Shown here: positions 38,350 through 46,176 of the stretch, in pieces
Numbering within the stretch: the stretch's first letter is position 1
How the letters are laid out: every line of letters starts with the position of its first letter
Source of the DNA: Anaeromyxobacter sp.
GTDB lineage: Bacteria > Myxococcota > Myxococcia > Myxococcales > Anaeromyxobacteraceae
Direction of reading: 5' to 3'
Assembly (NCBI GenBank): GCA_016718565.1
Contig: JADKCZ010000001.1
Span: 1,488,001-1,552,000 of the forward strand
DNA length: 64,000 nt
Notes under the pieces: model-generated
Told to the model about the DNA's origin: nothing
The model's input: the letters and a program-made list of their open reading frames with translations, nothing else
Databases searched by the model: none
Made by a program: the position numbers and the translations under genes

Positions 38350-38838
38350 GTGACGGACCAGAACGGGAGGGCCGCTGCGCTCTACCGGCAATACGGCCCG
38401 ATCGTCTATCGGCGCTGCCTCAGGATCCTGAAGGACCCCGAGGCGGCCAAGGATGCGACGCAGGAGGTCTTCGTGAAGCTCGTCCGCGACATGTCGAAGC
38501 TGGAGGACCGCGAGACGGTGCTGCCCTGGATCTACCGGGTCGCCACCAACTACTGCCTCAACTCCCGGCGCAACGCCGTGCGGCGCGGCGAGGACTTCGC
38601 CGTCCCCGACCTGGACCTGGCCGACGGCACCTCACCCGACGCCCTGCCCAGCCGCACCCTGGCCCGGCAGGTCCTCTCCCAGTTCGACGAGACCACCCAG
38701 ACCGTGGCCGTCGGCGTCCTGGTGGACGGCATGGAGCACGAGGAGGTGGCCGAGCTGCTCGGCATCTCCCGCCGCACCGTGGCCCGCAAGCTGGAGCGCT
38801 TCCTCGACACCGCCCGCGCCTACCTCTCCCGGAGCTGA
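38350..38838 (+). CDS. ECF-type RNA polymerase sigma factor
   Basis: A 162-residue sigma-70 family factor with only regions 2 and 4. Region 2 is LYRQYGPIVYRRCLRILKD, then AKDATQEVFVKLV and WIYRVATNYCLNSRR. Region 4 is TVAVGVLVDGMEHEEVAELLG followed by ISRRTVARKLERFL, which is the helix-turn-helix. GTG 38350 follows an excellent AAGGAGG site. Two bases separate it from an anti-sigma-like gene, and the caspase-like and RCC1 genes follow without gaps. It therefore probably controls an envelope response that includes its own operon. No standard ECF -35/-10 pair was identified in the 180-base upstream gap. Confidence 0.93.
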   Translation: MTDQNGRAAALYRQYGPIVYRRCLRILKDPEAAKDATQEVFVKLVRDMSKLEDRETVLPWIYRVATNYCLNSRRNAVRRGEDFAVPDLDLADGTSPDALPSRTLARQVLSQFDETTQTVAVGVLVDGMEHEEVAELLGISRRTVARKLERFLDTARAYLSRS

Positions 38839-38840
38839 CG

Positions 38841-39584
38841 ATGACCGCCCGCTGCCCCTCAGACCTGGCCCTCGAGAAGCACCTCCTGGCGCCCGAGGCC
38901 TCCGCGCTCCGCGGCCACCTCGAGGCGTGCCAGCCCTGCCGGGACCGGCTCACCGAGATGAGGCGGCTGGGCGACGAGTTCCAGCAGTACGTCTTCCCCG
39001 CCACGGTGGGGGCGGTGGAGGCCGCCGCGGCCCGCCGCCCGGCCTGGGACCTCATGCGCTGGCTGGCCCCGCTGCCCGCCCTGGCCGCCGCCGCCGCCCT
39101 CATGCTGGTGGCCGGGCCCGGCGCGCCGCCCGACGACTACCTGGGCGTCAAGGGCGGGGGCTCGATGGGCCTGGCGGTCTTCCTGCAGGGCGCGGCCGGT
39201 CCGCACCCGGCCAAGGACGGCGAGGTGGTGCCCGCCTCCGCCGCGGTGCGCTTCAAGGTCCGCCCGGCCAGGCCGTGCCGCCTCTGGGTGCTCTCGGTGG
39301 ACGCCACCGGCCAGGTCTCGCGCCTCTTCCCGGCCGAGGGGGAGGGTGGCCTGGAGGTGACCCGCGTCACCGAGCTGCCCGGCGGCGCGGTGCTCGACGG
39401 CCAGGCCGGCCCGGAGCGGTTCCTGGCGCTGTGCGCCCCCGTCCCCCTGACCTACGCCGTGGTTGAGGGCGCGGTCCGCGCCGCCGCCGCCGCCGGCCCG
39501 GAGGCGGTCCGCGCGCTGCGCACCATCCCCGGCCTGCCCGCCGGCACCGTGCAGGACACCGTCCTGCTCGAGAAGAAGCCGTGA
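38841..39584 (+). CDS. Membrane anti-sigma-like protein with zinc-finger motif
   Basis: A 247-residue protein. The N-terminal cytoplasmic part has the zinc anti-sigma signature H26-x3-C30-x2-C33 (GHLEACQPC), with Cys5 as a possible further ligand. One TM helix lies at about 73-92. The outer part (about 105-247) has beta-type sequence (VRFKVRPARPCRLWVLSVDA, then GQVSRLFPAEG) resembling DUF4384-type domains that occur next to caspase-like proteins. It would hold the ECF factor at the membrane and sense envelope state. The start is 2 bases after the sigma-factor stop, and its stop overlaps the GTG of the caspase gene. Confidence 0.82.
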   Translation: MTARCPSDLALEKHLLAPEASALRGHLEACQPCRDRLTEMRRLGDEFQQYVFPATVGAVEAAAARRPAWDLMRWLAPLPALAAAAALMLVAGPGAPPDDYLGVKGGGSMGLAVFLQGAAGPHPAKDGEVVPASAAVRFKVRPARPCRLWVLSVDATGQVSRLFPAEGEGGLEVTRVTELPGGAVLDGQAGPERFLALCAPVPLTYAVVEGAVRAAAAAGPEAVRALRTIPGLPAGTVQDTVLLEKKP

Positions 39585-41095
39585 GCCTGCGCCGCACCCT
39601 GCTGGCCGCCGCGCTCCTCCTGCCCCTGGCGGCGCAGGCCAGCACCGGCCGGGTGGCGGTGGTGGCGGGCGCCAACGCCGGCTCGGCGGCCCGGGCCAAG
39701 CTCTGGTTCGCCGAGAAGGACGCCGAGCGGTTCGAGCGGGCCCTGCGCGAGCTGGGCGACTTCGCCCCGGACCAGGTGGAGCTGCAGAGGGGCCAGGGCG
39801 CCGAGGCCTTCCGGCAGGCGCTGGCGCGCGCCGAGCAGAAGGTGAAGGTGGCCCGCGCGGCCGGCGAGAAGACCCTGCTGGTGGTCTACTACTCGGGCCA
39901 CGCCGGGGGCGGCGGGCTCGAGTTCGGCAACGATCGGGTCTCCTACGACGAGCTCAAGGCCGCGGCCGCCGGCTCCAGCGCCGAGGCCCGCATCGTCATC
40001 GTGGACGCCTGCGAGGCCGGCCTGCTCACCCAGGTGAAGGGCGCCCGCGCCGAGGCCCGGGTGGACTTCCTGCTGCCGGTGGACGACGTGCGCGGCACCG
40101 CCTTCATCGCCTCCACGGCGGTGGGCGAGCAGGCCCAGGAGTCGGCCGCCATCGGCGGCAGCTTCTTCACCCACCACCTGGAGACGGCGCTGCGCGGCGC
40201 CGGCGACGCCGACGGCGACGGCCTGGTGACCATGGCGGAGGCCTTCCGCTACACCTCCGGGGCCACCGTCTCGGCCACCAGCGCCACCCAGACCGGCGCC
40301 CAGCACCCCACCTACGACTTCAAGATGTCCGGCCGCGGCGACGTGGTGCTGGCCGACCTTCGCCGCGCCGAGGCCAAGCTGCTGGTGCCGGTGGACCCCG
40401 GCAGCCTCTACCTGCTCAAGGGCCCGCGCGGCCTGATGGCCGAGGTGCCGGCCGGCCAGTCCGAGCTGGCCCTGGCGCTGCCGGCCGGGGCCTACCTGGT
40501 GGAGCGCCGCGCCCGCGAGGGGCGCGCCCGCGGCGACGTCCTGCTGGCCCGCGGCGAGACCCGCCTGCTGCCCCGCCTCACCCCCACCCGCTACGAGCAG
40601 GCCCGCTCCAAGGGCGGTCCGCTGCCCACCGAGTGGTGGGTCGGCGCCGGCGCGCACCTGGTGGGCCTGCCCGACGCCGGGGTGATCCCCTCGCTGCGCG
40701 CCGGCCTCAGGCGCGAGGTGGGCCCCTTCGGCCTGGTGCTGCACGCCGACTACGCGCTGGGCGACGTCACCGTGGGCGGCCTGGCCTCCAGCTACACGCG
40801 GCTGGGCGGCGGCGCCACGCTGCTCTACCCGCTGGTGGGCGACCGGGTGCTGCTGGAGGGCGGCCTGGACGTGGGCGGCGGCTGGAACACCCAGGGGCTC
40901 AAGGACGGCCGCCACTTCCAGACCGCCGACGTCACCGGCGCGGCGGCGCTGCGCCTCTCCCTGCCGCTCGGGCCGCTGCGCGCCGCGCTGGACCTCACCG
41001 GCGGCGTCCGCTCGATGAACTTCGACGACCAGCGCTCGCTCAGGCCGGCCGCCGGGGCCACGCTGGTCGTCCTCTACGGGCTCGCCGCGCCATGA
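39581..41095 (+). CDS. Exported caspase-family (C14) protease with EF-hand loop and beta-rich C-terminus
   Basis: A 504-residue protein. Residues 1-20 are a signal peptide. Residues 23-250 are a caspase-like domain with catalytic His107 in YYSGHAGG and Cys144 in IVDACEAG. At 209-220 is a perfect 12-residue EF-hand loop, DADGDGLVTMAE (acidic positions 1, 3, 5 and 12). After a beta-domain (about 268-335), residues 350-504 alternate hydrophobic and polar residues (VGAGAHLVGLP, VLHADYALGDVTVGG, VLLEGGLDVGGGW) like a small outer-membrane beta-barrel. The start GTG overlaps the previous stop; its stop overlaps the next start. The protease target is unknown. Calcium control is inferred from the loop. 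Confidence 0.88.
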   Translation: MSLRRTLLAAALLLPLAAQASTGRVAVVAGANAGSAARAKLWFAEKDAERFERALRELGDFAPDQVELQRGQGAEAFRQALARAEQKVKVARAAGEKTLLVVYYSGHAGGGGLEFGNDRVSYDELKAAAAGSSAEARIVIVDACEAGLLTQVKGARAEARVDFLLPVDDVRGTAFIASTAVGEQAQESAAIGGSFFTHHLETALRGAGDADGDGLVTMAEAFRYTSGATVSATSATQTGAQHPTYDFKMSGRGDVVLADLRRAEAKLLVPVDPGSLYLLKGPRGLMAEVPAGQSELALALPAGAYLVERRAREGRARGDVLLARGETRLLPRLTPTRYEQARSKGGPLPTEWWVGAGAHLVGLPDAGVIPSLRAGLRREVGPFGLVLHADYALGDVTVGGLASSYTRLGGGATLLYPLVGDRVLLEGGLDVGGGWNTQGLKDGRHFQTADVTGAAALRLSLPLGPLRAALDLTGGVRSMNFDDQRSLRPAAGATLVVLYGLAAP

Positions 41096-42552
41096 CCGCC
41101 ACCCACCGGAACGCCACCGCCCGTCGCCTGGCCCCGCTGGCCGCCGGCCTCCTCGCCGCCCTGGCCGGGCTGGTGCTCGGCGCCTGCGGCGGCTCGCTCT
41201 ACGACGCCGCCGGGGTGCCGAAGCTCGAGGGCGGCAACCAGTGCAACGCCGACCAGCACCTGTGCCCGGCCACCGGCAACGTCTGCCAGGACCACGACCT
41301 GGGCCACTGCGGCGCGGCCTGCGCCGTCTGCACCACCACCTTCCCGGGGGCCAGCGCCACCTGCCAGCCCGCCGGCAACGACTGGCAGTGCGGCTACACC
41401 TGCGCCGCCGGCCTGTTCGAGTGCGCCTCGGGCTGCTGCCAGCCGGCGGCGGTGGCGACCGGCGGCGACCAGGCCTGCGCCCTCACCAGCGACGGCTCGG
41501 TGCAGTGCTGGGGCGCCAACGGGAGCGGCCAGCTCGGCCGGACCGGCGTGGGCGGCCCGGCCCCGGGTGAGGTGGCCGGGCTGGTGGGCGGGGTCAGCGC
41601 GGTCGCCGTGGGCGGCCGCCACGCCTGCGCCATCCGGGGCGGAACGGTCTGGTGCTGGGGAGCGGACGACCTCGGCCAGCTCGGCGACGGCGCCGCCACC
41701 TCCTCCGGCCCGACGCCGGTCTCCACCGGCCTCGGCGGCGCGACCCGGCTGGCCGCCGGCGCCGACCACACCTGCGCCCTCTCGGGCGGGCAGGTGCGGT
41801 GCTGGGGGGCCAACGTGAAGGGCCAGGTCGGGACCGGCGCGGCCGGTGGACCGGTGACCGCGCCCGCGCTGGTGGCAGGGCTCGGCGGCGTGGAGGAGCT
41901 GGCGGCCTCCGCCGACACCACCTGCGCCCGGTCGGGCGGCCAGGTCCGCTGCTGGGGCGCCAACGGCAGCGGCCAGGTCGGCTCGGGCTCGGCCCTGCCC
42001 GCCGTGGTGACCACGCCCACGCTGGTGGCCGGCCTGCCGGGCCCGGCGGCGTCCATCGCCGTGGGTGGCCAGCACGCCTGCGCGGTGGTGGCCGGGGCCG
42101 CCGTGCCGGACGACGACGGGCTCTCCTGCTGGGGGGCGAACGCCGAGGGGCAGCTGGGCACCGGCGCGGTGGGCTCGCCGCTCCTCGCCCCGACCCGCTC
42201 CATCGGCCTCGACAACAACGCCCGCGCCGTCCTGGCCATCGCCGGGACCGCCTTCACCTGCATGGGCAAGGACGCCCTCGGCCTGAAGTGCGGCGGGCGC
42301 AACGACCAGGGCCAGGCGGGGGGCGGGGTCGACCCCCTGCTGGACGGCGCCGACGTCTCCTTCGGCGGCAACGTGGCCGCGGCGTCCGCCGGCGACGACC
42401 ACGCCTGCGCGCTGGTGGATCTCACCCCGCCACCGGCGGCCAGCCGCACCCTGGTGGTGAAGTGCTGGGGGCGCAACGCCGAGGGGCAGCTGGGGCGGGC
42501 CACCGTGCCCGCCGGCGCGCCCGACGGCGCCCCCGGGACCGTGGGCGGCTAG
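41092..42552 (+). CDS. RCC1-repeat lipoprotein with Cys-rich N-terminus
   Basis: A 486-residue exported protein. The lipobox LGAC puts the lipid-anchored Cys at residue 32. Residues 51-117 are Cys-rich (about 14 Cys), as in other myxobacterial surface proteins. About seven RCC1-type repeats follow, each with a Cys pair around CWG (for example TCALSGGQVRCWGANVKGQVG), predicted to form a seven-bladed propeller with a disulfide per blade. It would sit on the outer membrane or cell surface and bind a partner. ATG overlaps the caspase stop (ATGA). Its stop TAG shares bases with the stop of convergent hrpB (CTAG). Confidence 0.88.
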   Translation: MTATHRNATARRLAPLAAGLLAALAGLVLGACGGSLYDAAGVPKLEGGNQCNADQHLCPATGNVCQDHDLGHCGAACAVCTTTFPGASATCQPAGNDWQCGYTCAAGLFECASGCCQPAAVATGGDQACALTSDGSVQCWGANGSGQLGRTGVGGPAPGEVAGLVGGVSAVAVGGRHACAIRGGTVWCWGADDLGQLGDGAATSSGPTPVSTGLGGATRLAAGADHTCALSGGQVRCWGANVKGQVGTGAAGGPVTAPALVAGLGGVEELAASADTTCARSGGQVRCWGANGSGQVGSGSALPAVVTTPTLVAGLPGPAASIAVGGQHACAVVAGAAVPDDDGLSCWGANAEGQLGTGAVGSPLLAPTRSIGLDNNARAVLAIAGTAFTCMGKDALGLKCGGRNDQGQAGGGVDPLLDGADVSFGGNVAAASAGDDHACALVDLTPPPAASRTLVVKCWGRNAEGQLGRATVPAGAPDGAPGTVGG

Positions 42553-45347
42553 CCCCGCCCGCGCGGCGGCCGCGGGGCCGGCGGGGTGGCGTGGCGCGGG
42601 TCCTCCGGCCAGGCGTGCCTCGGGTAGCGCCGCCCCAGCTCGCGGCGCAGCGCCGGGTAGTGGCGCTCCCAGAAGCCCGCCAGGTCGGTGGTCACCTGCA
42701 CGGCCCGGAGGTTGGGCGCCAGCAGGTGCAGCGTGAGCGGCACCGCGCCCCCGGCCACGGCCGGCCCCTGGGCCAGGCCGAAGAAGTCCTGCAGGCGGCT
42801 CTCGATGAAGGCCGGCCGGTCGGCCTGGTAGTTCACCTTCACCCCGCGGCCGCCGGGCAGGGTGATCCGCTCGGGCGCCAGCCGGTCCAGCGCGGCCCGC
42901 ACCGCCCCGGGCAGGCGCCCCAGCAGCGCGCCAGGCAGGTCGGCCTCTCGCAGCTCGGAGAAGCTGCGCCGCCCCTGGCAGGCGTCGCGCAGCGCCTCGA
43001 CCAGGTCCTCCTCGGTGGGCGGCGCGATCCCCAGCGCCGGGGCGTGGCGCGCCACCAGGGTGAGCCGGGCCAGCAGGAGGTCGAGCGCCCCCTCCTCGGC
43101 GAAGGCGCGCGGCCCGCGGGCCAGCGCCTCCTCGAAGAGCCGGGCCGCCACCGCGGCGGGGTCCGGCCGGTCGGCGCGGGCCGACTCGAGCACCAGGTCC
43201 TCGTAGCGGAGCTGCTCGGCCACCTCGACCCGCTCGGCCGGGCCGTTCCAGCTGACCGCCTCCTCGTAGCGGAGCAGGTCCGGGAAGAGCTCGAGCAGCT
43301 GCTCCTGCGTCACCGCCGAGGCCACCCGCACCCGCGCCTCGGCGCGCGCCGCCCCGGCCGTGCCGGCGGCGCGCCGGTCGCCGCGGCGCGCCTCGGCGTC
43401 CACCGCCACCAGCAGCTCCGCCTCCCGCACCACCGAGGCCGGGTCGAGCCTGGCCGACCCCCCGCCGGTGAGCACCACCTCGTCGCTGCCCGGGGCGCGG
43501 CGGCGGGCCACCCGGTCCGGGTAGGCGGCCAGGGTGGCCATGAGGAGGGCCTGCTCGGTGGCGAGCTCCTGGTCGAGGGTCGCCTTCGAGGTCGAGGAGG
43601 CGCCCCTCACCCCGGCCCTCTCCCCGGAGGGGAGAGGGAGTCCAGACCTGGAGGCCCCGGTCGAAGTCGCGGTCGAGGTCGAGGTCCCAGTCGGGGTCCC
43701 AGTCGAGGTCGCAGTCGAGGTCCCGGTCGAGGTCGCAGTCGAGGTCGCAGTCGAGGTCCCGGTCGAGGTCGCAGGCCGGTTGGCGGGCCGGGTGCCCTGG
43801 ACGCTCCGGAGCGCCCGCTCGATCTGGCGCCGCGCCCGGTCGATGGCCTGGGCCGCCCCGGCGTTCACCCCGAGCCGCCGGCACCGCTCCAGGTCGAAGC
43901 GGGCCCGGGCCGCCTCCTCGAAGAGGCTGGCCAGCTCCAGCAGGTCCGACGGTCCGGTGGGCGGGGTGCGCCCGCCGGCGGCGCGGTCGCGCAGGTCGCG
44001 CTCGCCGAGCAGGGCCGCCAGCAAGGCGCCGCCCGCCGCCGCGCCGCGGTCGGCCGCCTCCACGGCCAGCCGGGCCTGGCGCGGGTGGACCGGCAGCGCC
44101 AGCAGCCGCCGCCCCGTCGGCGTCAGGACCCCGTCCGCGTCCACCGCGCCGAGCCGGACCAGCAGCGTCCTGGCCGCCTCGGCGGCCGGCCCGGGCGGCG
44201 GCTCGAACCACTCGAAGCCGTCCGGGTCCGCCAGCACGCCCAGCCCGGCCAGCGCCAGGAAGGGCTCGGCCAGGTCCTCCCGCTCCACCTCCGGCGTCTC
44301 GAACTCGGCGCGCCCGTCGTGGTCGTGGCGCGTGTAGAGCCGCAGGGCCCGCCCGGCCCGGGTCCGGCCGGCGCGCCCGGCCCGCTGCGCCGCCGCCGCC
44401 CGCGAGATCTTGCGGACCTCCAGGGTCGGGAGCCCGGACCAGGGAGAGTGCGAGGCGATGCGGGCCAGCCCGCCGTCCACCACCGCCACCACCCCCTCGA
44501 TGGTCACCGAGGTCTCGGCCACGTTGGTGGAGAGGATCACCTTGCGCCGGCCGGAGGGGCGCACCGCCCGGTCCTGCTCGTCGGGGGGCAGGTCGCCGTG
44601 CAGGGGCAGGACGTCCACCCCCAGCTCGGAGAGGCCGCCCAGGCGCGAGGCGCACCAGCGGATCTCGGCGGCGCCCGGCAGGAAGACCAGCAGGTGGCCG
44701 TCCGGCTCCTCCCGCAGCACCCGCTTGACCGCCCGCGCCACCAGGTCCTCGAGCCGCTGGTCGGGGCGGGCCGCCTCCTCCGGCGTGAGGTACTCCACCG
44801 CCACCTCGAAGCGCCGCCCCTCCGAGCGCAGGCGCGGCGCGCCCAGGTACCCGGCCACCGGGGCGGCGTCCAGGGTGGCCGACATGGCCACCAGCTTGAG
44901 CTCCGGCCGGCTGGTCCGCTGCAGCCGCCTGAGCAGCGCCAGCGCCAGGTCCCCCTGCAGGTGGCGCTCGTGGAACTCGTCGAGCAGCACGGCCCCCACG
45001 CCGCGCAGCTGGGGATCGGAGAGGAGGCGGCGGGTCAGCAGCCCCTCGGTGACGTAGCGGATGCGGGTGCGCGCCGAGGTGACGTCCTCGAAGCGCACCT
45101 GGTAGCCCACCGTCTCGCCGGGCCGCTCGCCCAGCTCGTCGGCCACCCGCCGGGCCGCCAGCCGGGCCGCCAGGCGCCTGGGCTCCAGCACCACCACCTC
45201 GCCCTGCACCAGCCCGGCCGCCACCAGCGCCGCCGGCACCCGGGTGGTCTTGCCGGCGCCCGGGGGCGCCTCGATCACCAGCGAGGACCCGGCGCGCAGC
45301 GCCGCCACGATCTCGGGCAGGAGGGGGTCGATGGGGAGGGCGTCCAC
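42549..45347 (-). CDS. hrpB: ATP-dependent helicase HrpB with an inserted repeat tract
   Basis: A DEAH-box RNA helicase-like protein. It has Walker A EAPPGAGKTTRVP, DEFHERHLQGDLAL (a DEFH variant of DEAH), SATLD, motif V STNVAETSVTIEGV and motif VI QRAGRAGRTRAGRALRLY, then the HrpB-specific C-terminal region. GTG 45347 gives the homologue-like start DALPIDPLLPEI; ATG 45377 is also open. At about residues 525-585 an in-frame insertion encodes Thr/Ser repeats (TSTATSTG) and LPLPSGERAGVRG, the translation of a palindromic DNA repeat. The product is therefore near 932 residues, against roughly 820-850 for usual HrpB. The insertion lies between domains and may be tolerated. Confidence 0.93.
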   Translation of the reverse strand: MDALPIDPLLPEIVAALRAGSSLVIEAPPGAGKTTRVPAALVAAGLVQGEVVVLEPRRLAARLAARRVADELGERPGETVGYQVRFEDVTSARTRIRYVTEGLLTRRLLSDPQLRGVGAVLLDEFHERHLQGDLALALLRRLQRTSRPELKLVAMSATLDAAPVAGYLGAPRLRSEGRRFEVAVEYLTPEEAARPDQRLEDLVARAVKRVLREEPDGHLLVFLPGAAEIRWCASRLGGLSELGVDVLPLHGDLPPDEQDRAVRPSGRRKVILSTNVAETSVTIEGVVAVVDGGLARIASHSPWSGLPTLEVRKISRAAAAQRAGRAGRTRAGRALRLYTRHDHDGRAEFETPEVEREDLAEPFLALAGLGVLADPDGFEWFEPPPGPAAEAARTLLVRLGAVDADGVLTPTGRRLLALPVHPRQARLAVEAADRGAAAGGALLAALLGERDLRDRAAGGRTPPTGPSDLLELASLFEEAARARFDLERCRRLGVNAGAAQAIDRARRQIERALRSVQGTRPANRPATSTGTSTATSTATSTGTSTATSTGTPTGTSTSTATSTGASRSGLPLPSGERAGVRGASSTSKATLDQELATEQALLMATLAAYPDRVARRRAPGSDEVVLTGGGSARLDPASVVREAELLVAVDAEARRGDRRAAGTAGAARAEARVRVASAVTQEQLLELFPDLLRYEEAVSWNGPAERVEVAEQLRYEDLVLESARADRPDPAAVAARLFEEALARGPRAFAEEGALDLLLARLTLVARHAPALGIAPPTEEDLVEALRDACQGRRSFSELREADLPGALLGRLPGAVRAALDRLAPERITLPGGRGVKVNYQADRPAFIESRLQDFFGLAQGPAVAGGAVPLTLHLLAPNLRAVQVTTDLAGFWERHYPALRRELGRRYPRHAWPEDPRHATPPAPRPPRGRG
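43602..43643 (-). repeat. REP-like palindromic repeat inside hrpB
   Basis: CCCTCTCCCC (43616-43625) and GGGGAGAGGG (43629-43638) form a 10-bp stem, next to CCTCACCCCGG. On the minus strand it reads as the same repeat found at 56206-56258. It is read in frame within hrpB as a Leu-Pro-Ser-Gly-Glu-Arg-rich segment. Confidence 0.8.
43657..43772 (-). repeat. 12-nt tandem repeat tract in hrpB
   Basis: About ten imperfect 12-base units alternate GTCGAGGTCGCA, GTCGAGGTCCCG and variants such as GTCGGGGTCCCA. In the hrpB frame they encode Thr-Ser-Thr-Ala / Thr-Ser-Thr-Gly units. Because the unit is a multiple of three, copy changes keep the frame. It directly adjoins the palindromic repeat. Confidence 0.85.
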
Positions 45348-45377
45348 GGCGGACCCTTGTATCCCGACGGGGGCCAT

Positions 45378-45405
45378 TTGACAGCCGCCCAGGGCGCCTT
45401 ACCTA
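45378..45405 (+). promoter_or_regulatory. Candidate promoter for hsp20
   Basis: A perfect TTGACA (45378-45383) is followed after 16 bases by TACCTA (45400-45405), a poor -10 match. It lies about 85 bases before the hsp20 start and next to the hrpB start region. No CIRCE element or heat-shock sigma pattern was recognised. Confidence 0.3.
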
Positions 45406-45488
45406 GGAGATGCGACGGCCGGACGGTGAGCGCGCACCACCCGAAGGCCGCCCTCACACCAACCCCCGAGTCACACCAGGAGACCGCC

Positions 45489-45923
45489 ATGCTGACGCTC
45501 TGGAGGACCACCCACGCCCTGCCCACCTTCGCCGCCGAGGTGAACCGGCTCATGAACGACGTCGCCGTCGCCACCCCGGCCTTCTCGGCCACCGGCCTGG
45601 CCCCGCCGGCCGACGTGCTGGAGACCGCCCACGAGTACCGCGTGGCGGTGGACCTGCCGGGGGTGGACCGGGCCACCATCAAGCTGCAGGTGGAGAAGGA
45701 CACCCTGGAGGTGACGGCCGAGCGGCGCTTCGCCCAGCCGGCCGCGGGTGAGGAGGTGCTGCGCAGCGAGCGCGCCTACGGCGCCTTCGCCCGCAGCTTC
45801 ACCCTGCCGGTGTCGGTGGACGCCACCCGGGTGGAGGCCACCTACGAGGCCGGCGTCCTCACGGTGAAGCTGCCGAAGCGCGAGGAGGCCAAGGCGCGCT
45901 CCATCCCGGTGACGATCAGGTAG
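45489..45923 (+). CDS. Small heat-shock protein, Hsp20/alpha-crystallin family
   Basis: A 144-residue ATP-independent holdase chaperone. The alpha-crystallin domain spans about 38-133: PPADVLETAHEYRVAVDLPGV, LEVTAERRF, RAYGAFARSFTLP and the conserved AxYxxGVLTVxLPK (ATYEAGVLTVKLPK). The C-terminus ends RSIPVTIR, containing the I-x-I-type motif IPVTI used for oligomer contacts. The ATG follows CCAGGAGACCGCC. It is divergent from hrpB and followed by a strong terminator-like hairpin, so it is a single-gene transcript. Confidence 0.95.
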   Translation: MLTLWRTTHALPTFAAEVNRLMNDVAVATPAFSATGLAPPADVLETAHEYRVAVDLPGVDRATIKLQVEKDTLEVTAERRFAQPAAGEEVLRSERAYGAFARSFTLPVSVDATRVEATYEAGVLTVKLPKREEAKARSIPVTIR

Positions 45924-45984
45924 CCCCGAGCCGTCCCCCGCGCCGCGCCAGGCCTCCCCTCCTGGCGGGCGCATCGCAGGAAGC

Positions 45985-46025
45985 GACCAGGGCGCCCGGG
46001 CTCCCCTCCCCGGGGCGCCCTGGTC
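45985..46025. terminator. Strong hairpin after hsp20
   Basis: There is a perfect 13-bp inverted repeat, GACCAGGGCGCCC (45985-45997) and GGGCGCCCTGGTC (46013-46025), around a 15-base C-rich loop. It lies 62 bases past the hsp20 stop and ahead of the convergent HNH gene stop. GTGTC follows; there is no clear U-run. Confidence 0.6.
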
Positions 46026-46176
46026 GTGTCTCGGGCGCCGGCCGTCAGCGGGCTGCGGCGGCGGGACCAAGACGAAGGGCTCGGCGCGAACGGGACTCCT
46101 GGATCGCGCTCGTCCGCTTGCGCCGGCGCCTGGACCGGGGCGAACCCTCGGTGCCGCCCTCGCTCGCGAGGGCGCG

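Noticed and set aside
43657..43772. A CRISPR-like array in hrpB.
   Set aside because: The units are 12 bases long, contiguous, without spacers and in frame with the helicase.
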